Shown here in pieces: positions 47,401 through 57,797 of a stretch of 64,000 bases of DNA. Origin of the DNA: Symsagittifera roscoffensis (Eukaryota; Xenacoelomorpha; Acoela; Convolutidae); NCBI RefSeq assembly GCF_963678635.1, contig NC_087063.1:75973617-76037616 (forward strand). The letters are read 5' to 3'. The notes below the pieces were generated by a model, which ran no database searches, was not told where the DNA came from, and worked only from the letters and a program-made list of their open reading frames with translations. How positions within the stretch are numbered: the first letter of the stretch is position 1; every line of letters begins with the position of its first letter. The translations under genes were made by a program, and so were the position numbers.

Positions 47401-48496
47401 TCTGCTGGAAAATTTTGAACCGACCTTAACTCTGCTGGAAAATTTTGAACGGACCTTAACTCTGCTGGAAAATTTTAAACGGACCTTAACTCTGCTGGAA
47501 AATTTTAAACGGACCTTAACTCTGCTGGAAAATTTTAAACGGACCTTAACTCTGCTGGAAAATTTTGAACGGACCTTAACTCTGCTGGAAAATTTTGAAC
47601 GGACCTTAACTCTGCTGGAAAATTTTGAACGGATCTTAACTCTGCTGGAAAATTTTGAACGGACCTTAACTCTGCTGGAAAATTTTGAACGGACCTTAAC
47701 TCTGCTGGAAAATTTTAAACGGACCTTAACTCTGCTGGAAAATTTTGAACGGACCTTAACTCTGCTGGAAAACTTTCAACGGACCTTAACTCTGCTGGAA
47801 AATTTTGAACGGACCTTAACTCTGCTGGAAAATTTTGAACGGACCTTAACTCTGCTAGAAAATTTTGAACGGACCTTAACTCTGCTGGAAAATTTTGAAC
47901 GGACCTTAACTCTGCTGGAAAATTTTAAGCGGACCTTAACTCTGCTGGAAAATTTTAAACGGACATTAACTCTGCTGGAAAATTTTGAACGGACCTTAAC
48001 TCTGCTGGAAAATTTTGAACGGACCTTAACTCTGCTGGAAAATTTTAAACGGACCTTAACTCTGCTGGAAAATTTTGAACGGACCTTAACTCTGCTGGAA
48101 AATTTTGATCGGACCTTAACTCTGCTGGAAAATTTTAAACGGACCTTAACTCTGCTGGAAAATTTTAAACGGACCTTAACTCTGCTGGAAAATTTTGAAC
48201 GGACCTTAACTCTGCTGGAAAATTTTGAACGGACCTTAACTCTGCTGGAAAATTTTAAACGGACCTTAACTCTGCTGGAAAATTTTAAACGGACCTTAAC
48301 TCTGCTGGAAAATTTTGAACGGACCTTAACTCTGCTGGAAAATTTTGAACGGACCTTAACTCTGCTGGAAAATTTTGAACGGACCTTAACTCTGCTGGAA
48401 AATTTTGAATGGACCTTAACTCTGCTGGAAAATTTTGAACGGACCTTAACTCTGCTGGAAAATTTTGAACGGACCTTAACTCTGCAAAAAAACTGA
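41474..48496 (+). CDS. Hypothetical 2340-residue decapeptide-repeat protein
   Basis: Begins with ATG and a short unique start (MKNYSNLQEKF), then about 233 decapeptides ending LTLQKN before TGA. Lys/Glu alternation at one position would make a repeating charged pattern with Leu and Phe hydrophobics, helix-prone. There is no signal peptide or known domain. The frame may be only a satellite by-product; amino-acid changes among units (Val, Ile, Asn, Phe, Gln, Pro, Trp) are as visible as silent ones, giving no clear sign of selection. Confidence 0.2.
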   Translation: MKNYSNLQEKFKRTLTLLENFKRTLTLLENFKRTLTLLENFERTLTLLENFERTLTLLENFERTLTLLENFKRTLTLLENFERTLTLLENFKRTLTLLENFKRTLTLLENFKRTLTLLENFERTLTLLENFERTLTLLENFKRTLTLLENFERTLTLLENFERTLTLLENFKRTLTLLENFKRTLTLLENFKRTLTLLENFERTLTLLENFERTLTLLENFKRTLTLLENFERTLTLLENFKRTLTLLENFERTLTLLENFERTLTLLENFKRTLTLLENFKRTLTLLENFKRTLTLLENFERTLTLLENFKRTLTLLENFKRTLTLLENFKRTLTLLENFKRTLTLLENFERTLTLLENFERTLTLLENFKRTLTLLENFERTLTLLENFERTLTLLENFKRTLTLLENFKRTLTLLENFKRTLTLLENFERTLTLLENFERTLTLLENFKRTLTLLENFERTLTLLENFKRTLTLLENFKRTLTLLENFERTLTLLENFKRTLTLLENFKRTLTLLENFKRTLTLLENFERTLTLLENFERTLILLENFKRTLTLLENFERTLTLLENFERTLTLLENFKRTLTLLENFKRTLTLLENFKRTLTLLENFERTLTLLENFERTLTLLENFKRTLTLLENFERTLTLLENFKRTLTLLENFERTLTLLENFERTLTLLENFKRTLTLLENFKRTLTLLENFKRTLTLLENFERTLTLLENFKRTLTLLENFERTLTLLENFERTLTLLENFERTLTLLEKFERTLTLLENFKRTLTLLENFKRTLTLLENFKRTLTLLENFERTLTLLENFERTLTLLENFKRTLTLLENFERTLTLLENFKRTLTLLENFKRTLTLLENFKRTLTLLENFERTLTLLENFERTLTLLENFKRTLILLENFERTLTLLENFERTLTLLENFKRTLTLLENFKRTLTLLENFKRTLTLLENFERTLTLLENFERTLTLLENFKRNLTLLENFERTLTLLENFKRTLTLLENFERTLTLLENFERTLTLLENFKRTLTLLENFKRTLTLLENFKRTLTLLENFVRTLTLLENFKRTLTLLENFERTLTLLENFERTFTLLENFERTLTLLENFERTLTLLENFERTLTLLENFKRTLTLLENFKRTLTLLENFKRTLTLLENFKRTLTLLKNFERTLTLLENFERTLTLLENFKRTLTLLENFERTLTLLENFERTLTLLENFKRTLTLLENFKRTLTLLENFKRTLTLLENFERTLTLLENFERTLTLLENFKRTLTLLENFKRTLTLLENFKRTLTLLENFERTLTLLENFERTLTLLENFKRTLTLLENFERTLTLLENFKRTLTLLENFERTLTLLENFKRTLTLLENFERTLTLLENFKRTLTLLENFKRTLTLLENFKRTLTLLENFERTLTLLENFKRTLTLLENFERTLTLLENFERTLTLLENFERTLTLLEKFERTLTLLENFKRTLTLLENFKRTLTLLENFKRTLTLLENFERTLTLLENFERTLTLLENFKRTLTLLENFERTLTLLENFKRTLTLLENFKRTLTLLENFKRTLTLLENFERTLTLLENFERTLTLLENFKRTLILLENFERTLTLLENFERTLTLLENFKRTLTLLENFKRTLTLLENFKRTLTLLENFERTLTLLENFERTLTLLENFKRTLTLLENFERTLTLLENFKRTLTLLENFERTLTLLENFERTLTLLENFKRTLTLLENFKRTLTLLENFKRTLTLLENFVRTLTLLENFKRTLTLLENFERTLTLLENFERTFTLLENFERTLTLLQNFERTLTLLENFERTLTLLENFKRTLTLLENFKRTLTLLENFKRTLTLLENFKRTLTLLKNFERTLTLLENFERTLTLLENFKRTLTLLENFERTLTLLENFERTLTLLENFKRTLTLLENFKRTLTLLENFKRTLTLLENFERTLTLLENFERTLTLLENFKRTLTLLENFERTLTLLENFKRTLTLLENFEPTLTLLENFERTLTLLENFKRTLTLLENFKRTLTLLENFKRTLTLLENFERTLTLLENFERTLTLLENFERILTLLENFERTLTLLENFERTLTLLENFKRTLTLLENFERTLTLLENFQRTLTLLENFERTLTLLENFERTLTLLENFERTLTLLENFERTLTLLENFKRTLTLLENFKRTLTLLENFERTLTLLENFERTLTLLENFKRTLTLLENFERTLTLLENFDRTLTLLENFKRTLTLLENFKRTLTLLENFERTLTLLENFERTLTLLENFKRTLTLLENFKRTLTLLENFERTLTLLENFERTLTLLENFERTLTLLENFEWTLTLLENFERTLTLLENFERTLTLQKN
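41500..48487 (+). repeat. 30-bp minisatellite, about 233 units
   Basis: Head-to-tail 30-bp units, nearly identical. One base is two-state: AAAC or GAAC, seen in long non-random patterns. Rarer variants (CTAGAA, CCTTGAC, CCTTAAT, AAATTT, GTAC, AAGC) mark sub-blocks. As 30 is a multiple of three and the unit has no stop in one frame, it gives an ORF of 2340 codons from the ATG at 41474, repeating NFKRTLTLLE or NFERTLTLLE. A second, minus-strand frame is also stop-free, so openness follows from the unit. There is no spacer diversity. No promoter, splice site or flanking coding sequence is seen, so protein expression is unproven. Confidence 0.97.
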
Positions 48497-51476
48497 AACA
48501 GTCATCACATTAGCAATTTTTCTTAATTTTGTTTTTGATCCTAGGTCGGAACGTGACAAGAACCCGCCCTTTTATGTTGTTGCTGGGATGTGAACATTAA
48601 GGGCGACAGTGTTTTAGTGCAAGAATGTATGGACAGATCCAGACACCCAATAATTAGTGCATAAAAGAGTGTGCATAAACAGGGCATGAACCAATATCCG
48701 TTCAGAACTTGGGCTAAATTGTTAGCAACATGTCTATTTTTTGCCTACCAACACACCTAGCTACAAGGCCTAGTCATGGGCAAGTTTTTTTGATTTGTTG
48801 TGAATACTCTGAAGAGGGGTTAAGGCAGTTTTGAAAAGTCATCGGGTGTTGCAACAAGCAAGGGTGTTGCTATCGGGTACTAATGTTTTCACCCGTGTTG
48901 TATTTACCCTAGTTTTCAGGGGGAATAAAGATATAGAAAAATAAACTTTTTTTTTGGGCCCGACATGTGTCTGCTAGAGAATTGTTAGCTTTGTTACCCC
49001 TATTGTAAGTTTTTTCAATGCTAATTTAAAATTCAATTGTTTTACCTCTTGTCTTTAGAGGTTTTTTTTCGAGACAAAACCAAAACAAACCAATCACTTT
49101 TTGGTCGATCAATTTTTTAAATTTTATTACACTTTTCATTTTTATTTGTGACATTAGCTTATCCTGCTATTTGTGTGTTGTATCACAAAAAGTATACAGC
49201 CTTTTTTCGCAACTGTTTATAAAATTGTTATTGATAAGAAACTCAGTTCCAAGGTTTTGATTTTTTTGCATAACTCTAAAAGTTTTTTTTGTTTCTCGTT
49301 TTTATGGTACATTTGTAAGTCGCGCAAGTCATTCATTTGTGGACAGCAAATTATCTGAAGCTCAGACGAAAATTATATTTTCCTGTATTTGTTGAATATT
49401 ATTCTTTGGATTGGCCAAGAAGTCTCACAGCATGAAAAAAAACTTTTTGTCGCAAGAGGCCACCAAAGTCTGTTCAACCACTGGTAACCCAATAAAGGAG
49501 TAGCACTTTTTACCCTCTACACGTGAACTTAGTGAAAAAAAGCCACAAGAATCAATGAAAAATGTTGTCATCGACCGTCAAAAAATTTTCAATGACGGGC
49601 AAAAAGTTTCGGAGGTTAGAAAGTGAGTCTTCTATTGTGAAATTTGTAAATTATAGTAAACTGATAGAGCTTGCGCAGCTTTTCATTTTAAAAAATCCAT
49701 GTTAATTTTGTCTCAGAAAAAACTCAGAATAAGTCACTGCAATAAGCACTAGAAAAATGCCTCGAAAAAACCTCTTATCAATGGAAAAATGTATAAGATC
49801 ATAAAAAACTTTTAAGAACCTCAAAAAAGAGAAAGAACTTTCTAATCTCATGATGTAGGAAACCTACACCCTTAAACTGGGATATTAAAGCAATACCAAT
49901 AAAATTAGAAACATTACAATCATAGAAAACTAAATCAACTTTTGAAACCTGACGTAACGAAATTTTTGTCTCAATAGTTAGCATGGTGATGATATCGACA
50001 TCAGAAAGAGTTTTTTTGTTAAAGTAAACTCAAATAGACGAATAATTTCAGTATGAATTTTGATATGCTTTTAAGTTTATTAATTCCTAGAGGCTAAAAC
50101 TCAAAAGAAACTTTTGAGTTTCTCTGACCGATTGCTGTTTTGAATTTCTCTGACCGATTACAAACAGTCACGAAACGTAGATCTGACTCAAGCATCCCTC
50201 TGAGCAATATAAGCTTAAAACAGCTCGAAACATGTATAAAAAATATTTCATTAAAACATGATAAAATTCAGATCATGCTTCTTCATGCTTCTTCATTTTC
50301 GATATCCCAAGTTTTCCTAAGTGGTTCCAATTCTATCATCACACAAAAACAGGAGGTCTAACAGACATGACTAAGGGGTTTACAACGGACATAACTAGTC
50401 AAACAGCCCACGCTAGGATAGACTGTTGCAACCATTTACACCTTCTAATGACTCTGAAAATTTTTTTTCGGGTCCACTACCAGGACTGAAATAAAAAACG
50501 AAACAAAAGTTTATTCTTGTGGGGCAGTAAAACCAAGAGAAAATTAACGTTTTGAACATATAATCATCCATAGAATATGGACATTTAATTGTCCGAGAAA
50601 GCACCGACTACATTACCCGCAAAGTATGATAACCTTCACATTTTGCAATTAAACATCAAAAAACGTAAAGTGATATTGCCAATCTGAAAGGTTGAGAGAG
50701 ACAACATTCAATTCAAAACGACGAGAAGGCAATACGTGAGACAGAATTTTTTAATGATCGTTTGAGCGATAAATAAAAAAAAACTTTATTTTAGAGTGCT
50801 CAAACTGATTGCAATGATTAGAAAATCATCAATTGGAGTTTTTGAGACTAGTAAGTTACACAATTTGATCACGACTATGCTGTAACCTCTTTGCACAAAA
50901 TCTTTTGCTCAAATTTAATTCAAATTTTCGTAGACAATTATAACATCTGCGCTCAAAATAGCTCCTCAAAACGCAATGCACGGTAATTGTCTTCAAAATT
51001 TCATCGGGTATGAAAACACCATATAATTATGCTCAGAGCTTTTGTTGATACCAGTTAAGGTGAGTCCAAGGAGAAAGTATTTGATTGAATCTAAAAAACT
51101 TCAGGAAAAAAAGCCTAGGCCTTCTCCGAAATGTTAGAGTCAAACTAAGACACTATGTGTTTTTCAACGTTTCTACTTTGTGATACGGGTCGAAATTTTT
51201 TATATAATTCAAAAACAAGCGACCGAATGAATCAAACTAACTGTTTACTTACAGAAGTAGTGAGCTCATGGCTGGGTCTCAGTAACTCCAGACCAAGAGA
51301 TCACTCCAAAAATTTTGGCTCGTATAAAATGATTTATAGAATATGTTTAATAGAGATATACCAAAATCATTGGAGACGGATCAAAACTTTCTAGGTCCTA
51401 ATTTTTCATATCCTGAAACACCTTTTAGGATTTTAAATTAAATTCAGTACATCATTCAAGAACTGAGAGTTGTGAT
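48497..51476. other. No gene seen
   Basis: AT-rich flank of the minisatellite. Small frames (49173, 49799, 50140, 50413, 51155) show no domain. Confidence 0.5.
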
Positions 51477-51960
51477 TTAGTGATAAAATATTTTAAGGAC
51501 AGACCCTTCCTGTTCTCCGGTCTTCGTCAAATAAGCTGTTTTTTCGTCACTGGGAAGTGTTTTCGAGTTGTACCCCAGCTTTCCCGATATGCTGAATACG
51601 GTGATTAACGAATGTAATTGATAAATCTTTCCTCTTTGGAAAGTTTCTTGTATTCTCGCAAAGCAACTCGTTTTTTTCAACATTTTAATTTGTCTTCACG
51701 GTTTTTTGTCCAAATGCTATGATAGTTTTTGCATTTCTGCAATGTTCTGCAATTATCAGAGAACGCAAAAGTTTAGTACGTTTCATTTTTTCTAGCGATG
51801 TTTTTAAACATTTTCCTTGTAATCTGTTAGGTTTCACGTTTTGCTCGTAATCCACCTCATCCTTCCTTATTACTAAGCCAGAAGTACTTTTTGTTCCGAC
51901 TTTCGATACGAAAGTAACGGAATATTTGTGCTCGAGGTGGGTTTTTTTTTCTTCAGACAA
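51477..51960 (-). pseudogene. Two adjoining hypothetical frames
   Basis: Frames 51960-51685 (91 codons, TTG start) and 51683-51477 (ATG, 68 codons) sit one base apart in different frames, as if one protein of about 160 residues with a one-base shift. Both are rich in Lys, Thr and Ser. No domain is recognised, and the first begins inside a dispersed repeat, so a chance origin or a TE remnant is likely. Confidence 0.2.
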
Positions 51961-52440
51961 ATTTCCATTTTTTAACTAGCCATTTTTGACGGAATTTTTT
52001 AAATCATTCAAAAGGTATTGTTGTCCTGAGCTTAAATTTGAAAAGACATTTCACCTGTGATCAATTTTCGTAAAGTTATGAGGGTTTAGAGATTGCCATT
52101 TTGGCCATTTTGACCAATTTGGGACAATTAACACGCGATATAATTCGCGCTATTAACGCGTAAGCGGAGATTTAATCCGTCTTATAAATCGTTCCAAATT
52201 GGTTGAACGAAGCTTATTTGCCATAATTGATGTGTTACAAGGAAGGAAAACTATCTTTTTGTACCTTTATATGGCGTGTGGGGGGATGATTTTCATAAAA
52301 AATTTCAAATTTTAGAAAAAAATTTTTTTATTTTATTTTATTTCATATAATGTTTTTTATGTTTTTACTGCTGCTCCATAAGACTTCAAAAGCAGTCGGA
52401 ACATTCAGGGCTTCGCCCTGATACGAGCAGTCTTGTTGCG
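51925..52440. repeat. Dispersed repeat region related to GPCR intron 1
   Basis: 51925-52180 resembles the reverse complement of 11060-11200; 52285-52440 resembles 12100-12268 in the same orientation. CAGGGCTTCGCCCTG near 52407 is a perfect short hairpin. Confidence 0.45.
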
Positions 52441-52936
52441 TATATAATCCAGTTAAATGTTCGAGTTAAATTAGACAACATTTAGCAAATTAAAATTATT
52501 AAGGAACGTTGTTTGCTTCACAAAAAGTCACAACGTGCTATTTATGGCATCATACTACAGCACTAAGTCCTCTTAACATTCTCAATATTATGACGATATG
52601 ACGTACGATAAACTCTTTCTCTGAACTCTATTGTCAATTTTCAGTTTAAAACTGTTTTCCATTTTTAACTGCATTGTGACACAGGAAGATAGTTTATCAT
52701 ATGTTCACTCAGTTTTTCCGGAATTATTTTGGTTAAAGTTGTCCTGAATGATATTATCAAAAAAATTTGTGAACAGAGGGAACAATGGGTAGTCGCCCTC
52801 TTGGACAGGCCACTCGAGTTGCATCATCATTGAACATTCGTCTTAATTGAATGAAAACAGTCTTGCATGCCGGAATATTCAGATATAATCTTTACTTGAG
52901 CCACTACAACTTTAAATAAAACAGGCTTCTTAGAAC

Positions 52937-53369
52937 CAGGGGCGGATCTAGGATTTTCTTGAGGGGGGGGGCGGATTTTCAAAAAATTTTAGAAAATTTT
53001 GACGATTTTTTTTAGGTCGATCAGATTGATTTTCAGAGCTCTCCCAAAGCAGTAAAAAGATCCTGTTTTGGCCAAATTTTCTGCGCCGCAGGCAATTTTT
53101 TGAAAAAACAGGTCAAAAAAGCCGTTTTTGGGCACTTTTTGGAAAAATTTGACAAAAAAAACGCGTTTTTTTGGCGCGCGCTCCCCCTCAAAATTAATAT
53201 AAATTGGTGCCGAAGGCGCCTTTAGAAAAATTTTAGGGTCGGTCGGCCAAAAATGGATTTCTTAAAAAGTACCAAAGGGGGGACCCTTTGGGTTGGCAGG
53301 GGTTCGAATTCCTGAGAGGAAGGGGCGTCCACCCCCCCCCCCCCCCCGCCCCCCCTTAATCCGCCCCTG
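52937..53369 (+). mobile_element. hAT-type miniature element with perfect 8-bp duplication
   Basis: Starts CAGGGGCGGATCTAGG and ends AATCCGCCCCTG. CTTAGAAC flanks it at 52929-52936 and 53370-53377, a perfect 8-bp target duplication as made by hAT transposases. It has long G and C runs near its ends and GC-rich words such as TTGGCGCGCGCTCCCC. No coding capacity. Confidence 0.93.
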
Positions 53370-53685
53370 CTTAGAACGAAAACTGAAATTTCATTGCACA
53401 GTCATGTTTGCAGAAACTTCAGCTCAAAATATAAATAGCTAATGATCATTTTACTTTTTTCAGCTTTGTTAACTTTGTCGCCCCAATAAAACTCTCATAC
53501 ACGAAAAACAAGGAGTTTCTATCTTTTCTAATCTCTCCTTTTATTCCTTTTAAATTTTGTTCTGCTTTCACTTTTTATTGTTTGGAAACTTTTATTGATT
53601 TTAAATTCCTTATTCGTTGTCAAAAATTAACGCTTTTTTGTTTTGCATATCTTCTACCTGGGACATCAATTCTGTACTATCAGTT

Positions 53686-54144
53686 TTAGTTTCCTAAAGC
53701 ACATCCTTGACAATTCAGACGCTGTTGGAGAAGTTTCTCCAAAATTTTTGCTCTGCGACGTTTTTTCAGGTCTTGTCGCAGAATTTCTTCCTTGTGTATA
53801 TACTGTCACCGCTTATCGTTTTCATTGTTCTCTCTATTTCTGTCGTTACCTAACTTCAATGGTTTAAAAAAACTCCTTTGAATGCTTCTGAGCTTATTTC
53901 GAAGTGAAGAGAGCAGTAGACCTACCTTTGCTTCATCATATTTTTCCTGGCATAATCGTACATCAAGCAGACAAATTGTTCTGGCACATATCTTCTTGAG
54001 TTCCATATAATGATTAAATTCTTGCACATTGTCTCAAACAAATCTAAGCCTTTCAAGCAATTCATTTTTCCGAATGCAATTTAGTAGGCGCGTTTGCTGT
54101 TTTGAGACTCCAGCCATTGGAGACTCCGGTCCTTGAAATGCCAT
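53686..54144 (-). pseudogene. Small two-exon gene with in-frame TGA
   Basis: An ATG at 54144 opens a frame to the donor AAG|GTAGGT (GT at 53925-53924). A 123-base intron ends in GACAG at 53803, and the second exon (53802-53686) continues in phase 0 to TAA. The joined product would be 111 residues, helical and rich in Leu, Lys and Arg (LLNCIRKNELLERL; KKRRRAKILEKLLQQ). One TGA interrupts it at 54036-54034 (codon 37). I do not recognise the family. It may be a pseudogene, an allele with a nonsense change, or a mis-called base. Coding-like frames also occur at about 54310-54440 on the same strand and could be upstream exons. Confidence 0.4.
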
Positions 54145-57000
54145 TATCAATCAACTATTACGGTTGTTATAGGCTCTGGTGTATCTGGTAGACCCATGTA
54201 GAAGAGCTATTCAGAAACCCCGATCAATACCAAATTAAACCATCGAGGGTATCCCCATTTATATAATAGAATATGATATGACATGGGTACTCTTTCATGG
54301 GTGGCAGCACGCTCCTTCAATTTCAATATTCCGAAATATCCAGCAGCGGTCCCGCTTCCATCATCACATGATAAAATTCATCACTATCTTCTACTGCCCT
54401 TATATTCGTAGCTACTGATTCTGTTAGTTTCTATTTCCCCAATTAGCTGAAACTAGCACTTCCATCTTCATTAGTTTTTCTTCCCTTTTTCTAGTTCAAG
54501 ATCATCCGTGAGTCTGTTTGGAAAAAATAGAAGCCAAAAACTTGCAGAAAGATTCTTAAAACATTTCGAACATTCTTGCAAGTCTCGCATTTTTAGGCTC
54601 AGAGAAGGGTTGATCTATCGAAATTCGTGGTCTTTTTGCAGCAACAACTTTGAATTTAACCGGGTAAAGACTTCTTTATAGTAGACGCACGTTTGAACGT
54701 TTTAAAAACTTCACCGATGCTGGTCTGTGGTAAGCTTCGCTGTGTCCTAAGTTCACTTTCACATCGATAAGTTCCCAGCTGCCATAGATAATAAAACATC
54801 ATCCAGTCCACATCGACTGCTTTAAGTAAATCAACATCAGACCAAAATAGAGAATTTGAAATCTGAAGTCGATGTTCACATCTGCCATTTTTGTGGCAAA
54901 AAATGAGTTGAAAAAATTTCAGCCCATTTTTATGATGAATAAAACTTGAAAGAGGCAGCGAAAAAATTGCTTGAAAGAAAGATCTTCCTATTTTTGTTTT
55001 AAACTTCAGCGAAACAAGTTGTTATTCACAATAAACATTCAATTTTGAAAAGTTCAAGAAAATTACTACATATACTTGACTGGATTAGTGAAAGAAATTC
55101 TACTTAATTTGCATTGCAGTTCCAGTTTTTTAATTCATCATCCAACGAAAAACTTTTCAATTAATCAGTTATGGGGATTACTGTAAGCACTTCATTTTTC
55201 TCGCCATGATTTTCCTCGACATGAAATATATCAAAGATAAGAAATTCCTCTCAAATTTCGTTCAGGTTTCCGAGGGAAAATGAAAAACTTGATTATTATA
55301 AACACTATGTTATCAAAAAAAAGTGAGAGTCTCCTGTCAAATTTATTCCAGATGTTTACAAGGTTTTGCTCCCTTCTAACTATTCATATTTTGATCAAGT
55401 TCTAGATGTAGAGTTTGTTTTGGAAATGCCCTCACGAACAAAAACTTATAGATCCAAAGCGTATTGTGGGTTTAAAGTTTTCTTGACGAATGCGGAACGA
55501 TCCAACTTCAAGAATTGACTCAAAAAAAATTGACGCACATTGAAACATTTTATCAGATTTGAAAAATACACATAGTCAATTTGATTTTAATTTTTTTTCG
55601 GAAAATGTTGTTTTTACAAGCTAAATACAACTATCTTTCGATCCTGTGCCAGAGGCGTTGACTCTTCCAATGACAGAGGTATTGATAGCTCCATAATCAT
55701 TTTGAAAAGCCGGAAAAAAAATCGATTTAACCTTTAAAAACTAATATCTATCGAAAAAGAGAAAAGAAATTGTAAAATAACGTACAGCTTGTCTGTCATC
55801 CATTAATTGGTTAGTTAGTATTATAGCCTACATTGCCCAAACAGTGACATTTTTTTTACAAAATTTTTTTCAAGTATCTATTCCGATTCCGAATCCCAAC
55901 TGGAAGTTATTTACAGTGATACAATTTGAAAACTCCATCCTAAAAAGAATTTCTTATGGTTCCTAAAAATGCGTGACACAATTTGTACAAACCGTAGATT
56001 TTTTCTCATCCTACGTGTTGAATTTTTGTCAAAGTAAGAATAAAAGTTTTAAGCATTTAATTGAGAGTATCACAATGTTACAGTCTGAAAAATTTGAAAT
56101 CTCTCGATAAAATTTTTCCATTGCCATTGTAAGTAAGGATATTCTGCACATAAGGATGTTCTGCAAGTAAGGATGTACTTTAAACTGATTTTGTCATCTT
56201 TTAACCTGTTCCAAGTATACTGATTTTTTTGCAAGTAAGGATGTTCATGAAAGTGATTTTGTCAATTTTTAACCTGTTCCAAATTTTACTGATTTTTTTT
56301 TACTGCCTTCAATGTTTTGCCCATTAAATTTTTGACAACAAATAATTGTTTATATTTTGTGTTCATGTTTATATGTTGTTTTCATATTGAAGTATTTCGT
56401 AACCTGGTAAAAAGTGGTGTTTTTTTCCAGAAATAGCAAAACACTTTGCTGTCAAGAAACATTGTTACATTGAAGCAATGCATTTTGGTTCAAGATCGGA
56501 TGTTGAATCGAATTTTTGTAAAATCACAAGTTTTAATTTTCCAGCTTATTTGTGTATCTAATGAGTTTGACAAGTTTGGTGAAATTTCGTTCAAAAAGAT
56601 GACAGGATAGAGTAGTTGACCGGCAACGAGTGCGTTTACGAGTAGCAGTCTAGTTCTGAAGGAAGACGTTTTATTATCGACTGTATTGTTTTAATACCTG
56701 CCAATTGTCTTAAAATCAATTTCATTTTTGCTTGAAACGACAAAAACTGGTCTATGACTCCAATATATTGAATATTATATTTTTCTTGTTGTGCCATTCT
56801 GCCAGATTGGCACAGTGCAACTTTCCGGCGAAACACGAATTAGCGAGAAACAGCCTTAACAACAAAAAAGTGCTGGGAAGGAGGGTAGAATTATTCTAGC
56901 AGTTTCTATTTTCAAAATTTCGATTGTCAAGTGGATATTTCTTAGAAATACAAAAAACGGCCATTTTGACGGAAACAGTTGAGAAAGTCAGAAAAACAGC
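54145..57000. other. No firm gene; small tandem duplication inside
   Basis: AT-rich. The minus-strand stretch 54310-54440 has two overlapping coding-like frames (ending GPLLDISEY and GYPRWFNLVLIGVSE) without splice sites I trust. 56131-56300 has two copies of a 68-base unit containing AAGTAAGGATGT and TTTTAACCTGTTCCAA. Confidence 0.45.
56131..56300. repeat. Short tandem repeats, 68-base period
   Basis: AAGTAAGGAT occurs at 56131, 56165 and 56233; AACCTGTTCCAA occurs in the two longer copies. Confidence 0.65.
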
Positions 57001-57797
57001 AAATCTAGTGGAAATCAGTCGCATGTTAACACAGAAAAACAAAGCCTCTTATCGTGAAGATCACGCACGATAAGACACTTAGCAGAAGAAGATAGTGGGA
57101 AAGGAGGCTTCAGTGGGGAAGTGGCGAAGAGCAGTACCCTCCCGTGCCACGAATTGGGAGAGGTAACTACGTTATCTCGAGGAAAACACGGAAGTGGAAG
57201 CTTGGTCCACCCGAGACTGATATATGGTGAAAAACTATGGTAAACTAACTTTTTAGCCACTCTGATGCCATAGAACTTTGAATTGACACCGGTTTTATTT
57301 GATATTTTAGAATATGAGTAGCTAGGAAGAGGAAAGGGCCAATCCATCTCCAATGGATTTGATATAGAACTGTCACCAAAAACATATTAAAATAGGGTAT
57401 TAGAGCCGTGTTTTGAATACCAATCACGTAGTCTGAGGATCCAAGACTCAGCTATGTAGTTGTGTTCGCATGTAAACGAAAGCTGATCAAAAGTCGTTTG
57501 ACTGATGGCCTAAAAATAGTAACTTTTTACTTAGCCCTAAACAGACCAGAAAATCAACTGGCAAGGTCGAGACGGCAAAAAACGAGTAGAATTAAGGTAT
57601 CTGAAGCCTGCCAGTCGTTAATAGGTACTTTTTCTACGCTCCGTCGTTGTGTAGTTTTTGGGCGAATGTTACATAGACGTTTTTATGGCGCTCCTGGGTG
57701 GGCCTGTTAAAGGCATGAGACCATCATGATCAGCAAACGTTTCAGCGACGAAACCTCCGCTCCGGGCGTATGCCCGAGTTAGAGGCCTTAATGACCT
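57001..57797. other. No gene seen
   Basis: Small frames on both strands (57015-57353 minus, 57462-57710 plus) without domains. A perfect hairpin CGGGCGTATGCCCG lies near 57763-57776. Confidence 0.4.

Noticed and set aside
41500-48487. Regular 30-bp repeats as a CRISPR array
   Set aside because: The units are contiguous with no unique spacers, and the setting is eukaryotic.
57015-57353. 112-codon minus-strand frame
   Set aside because: Composition is not protein-like and no domain or splice site supports it.
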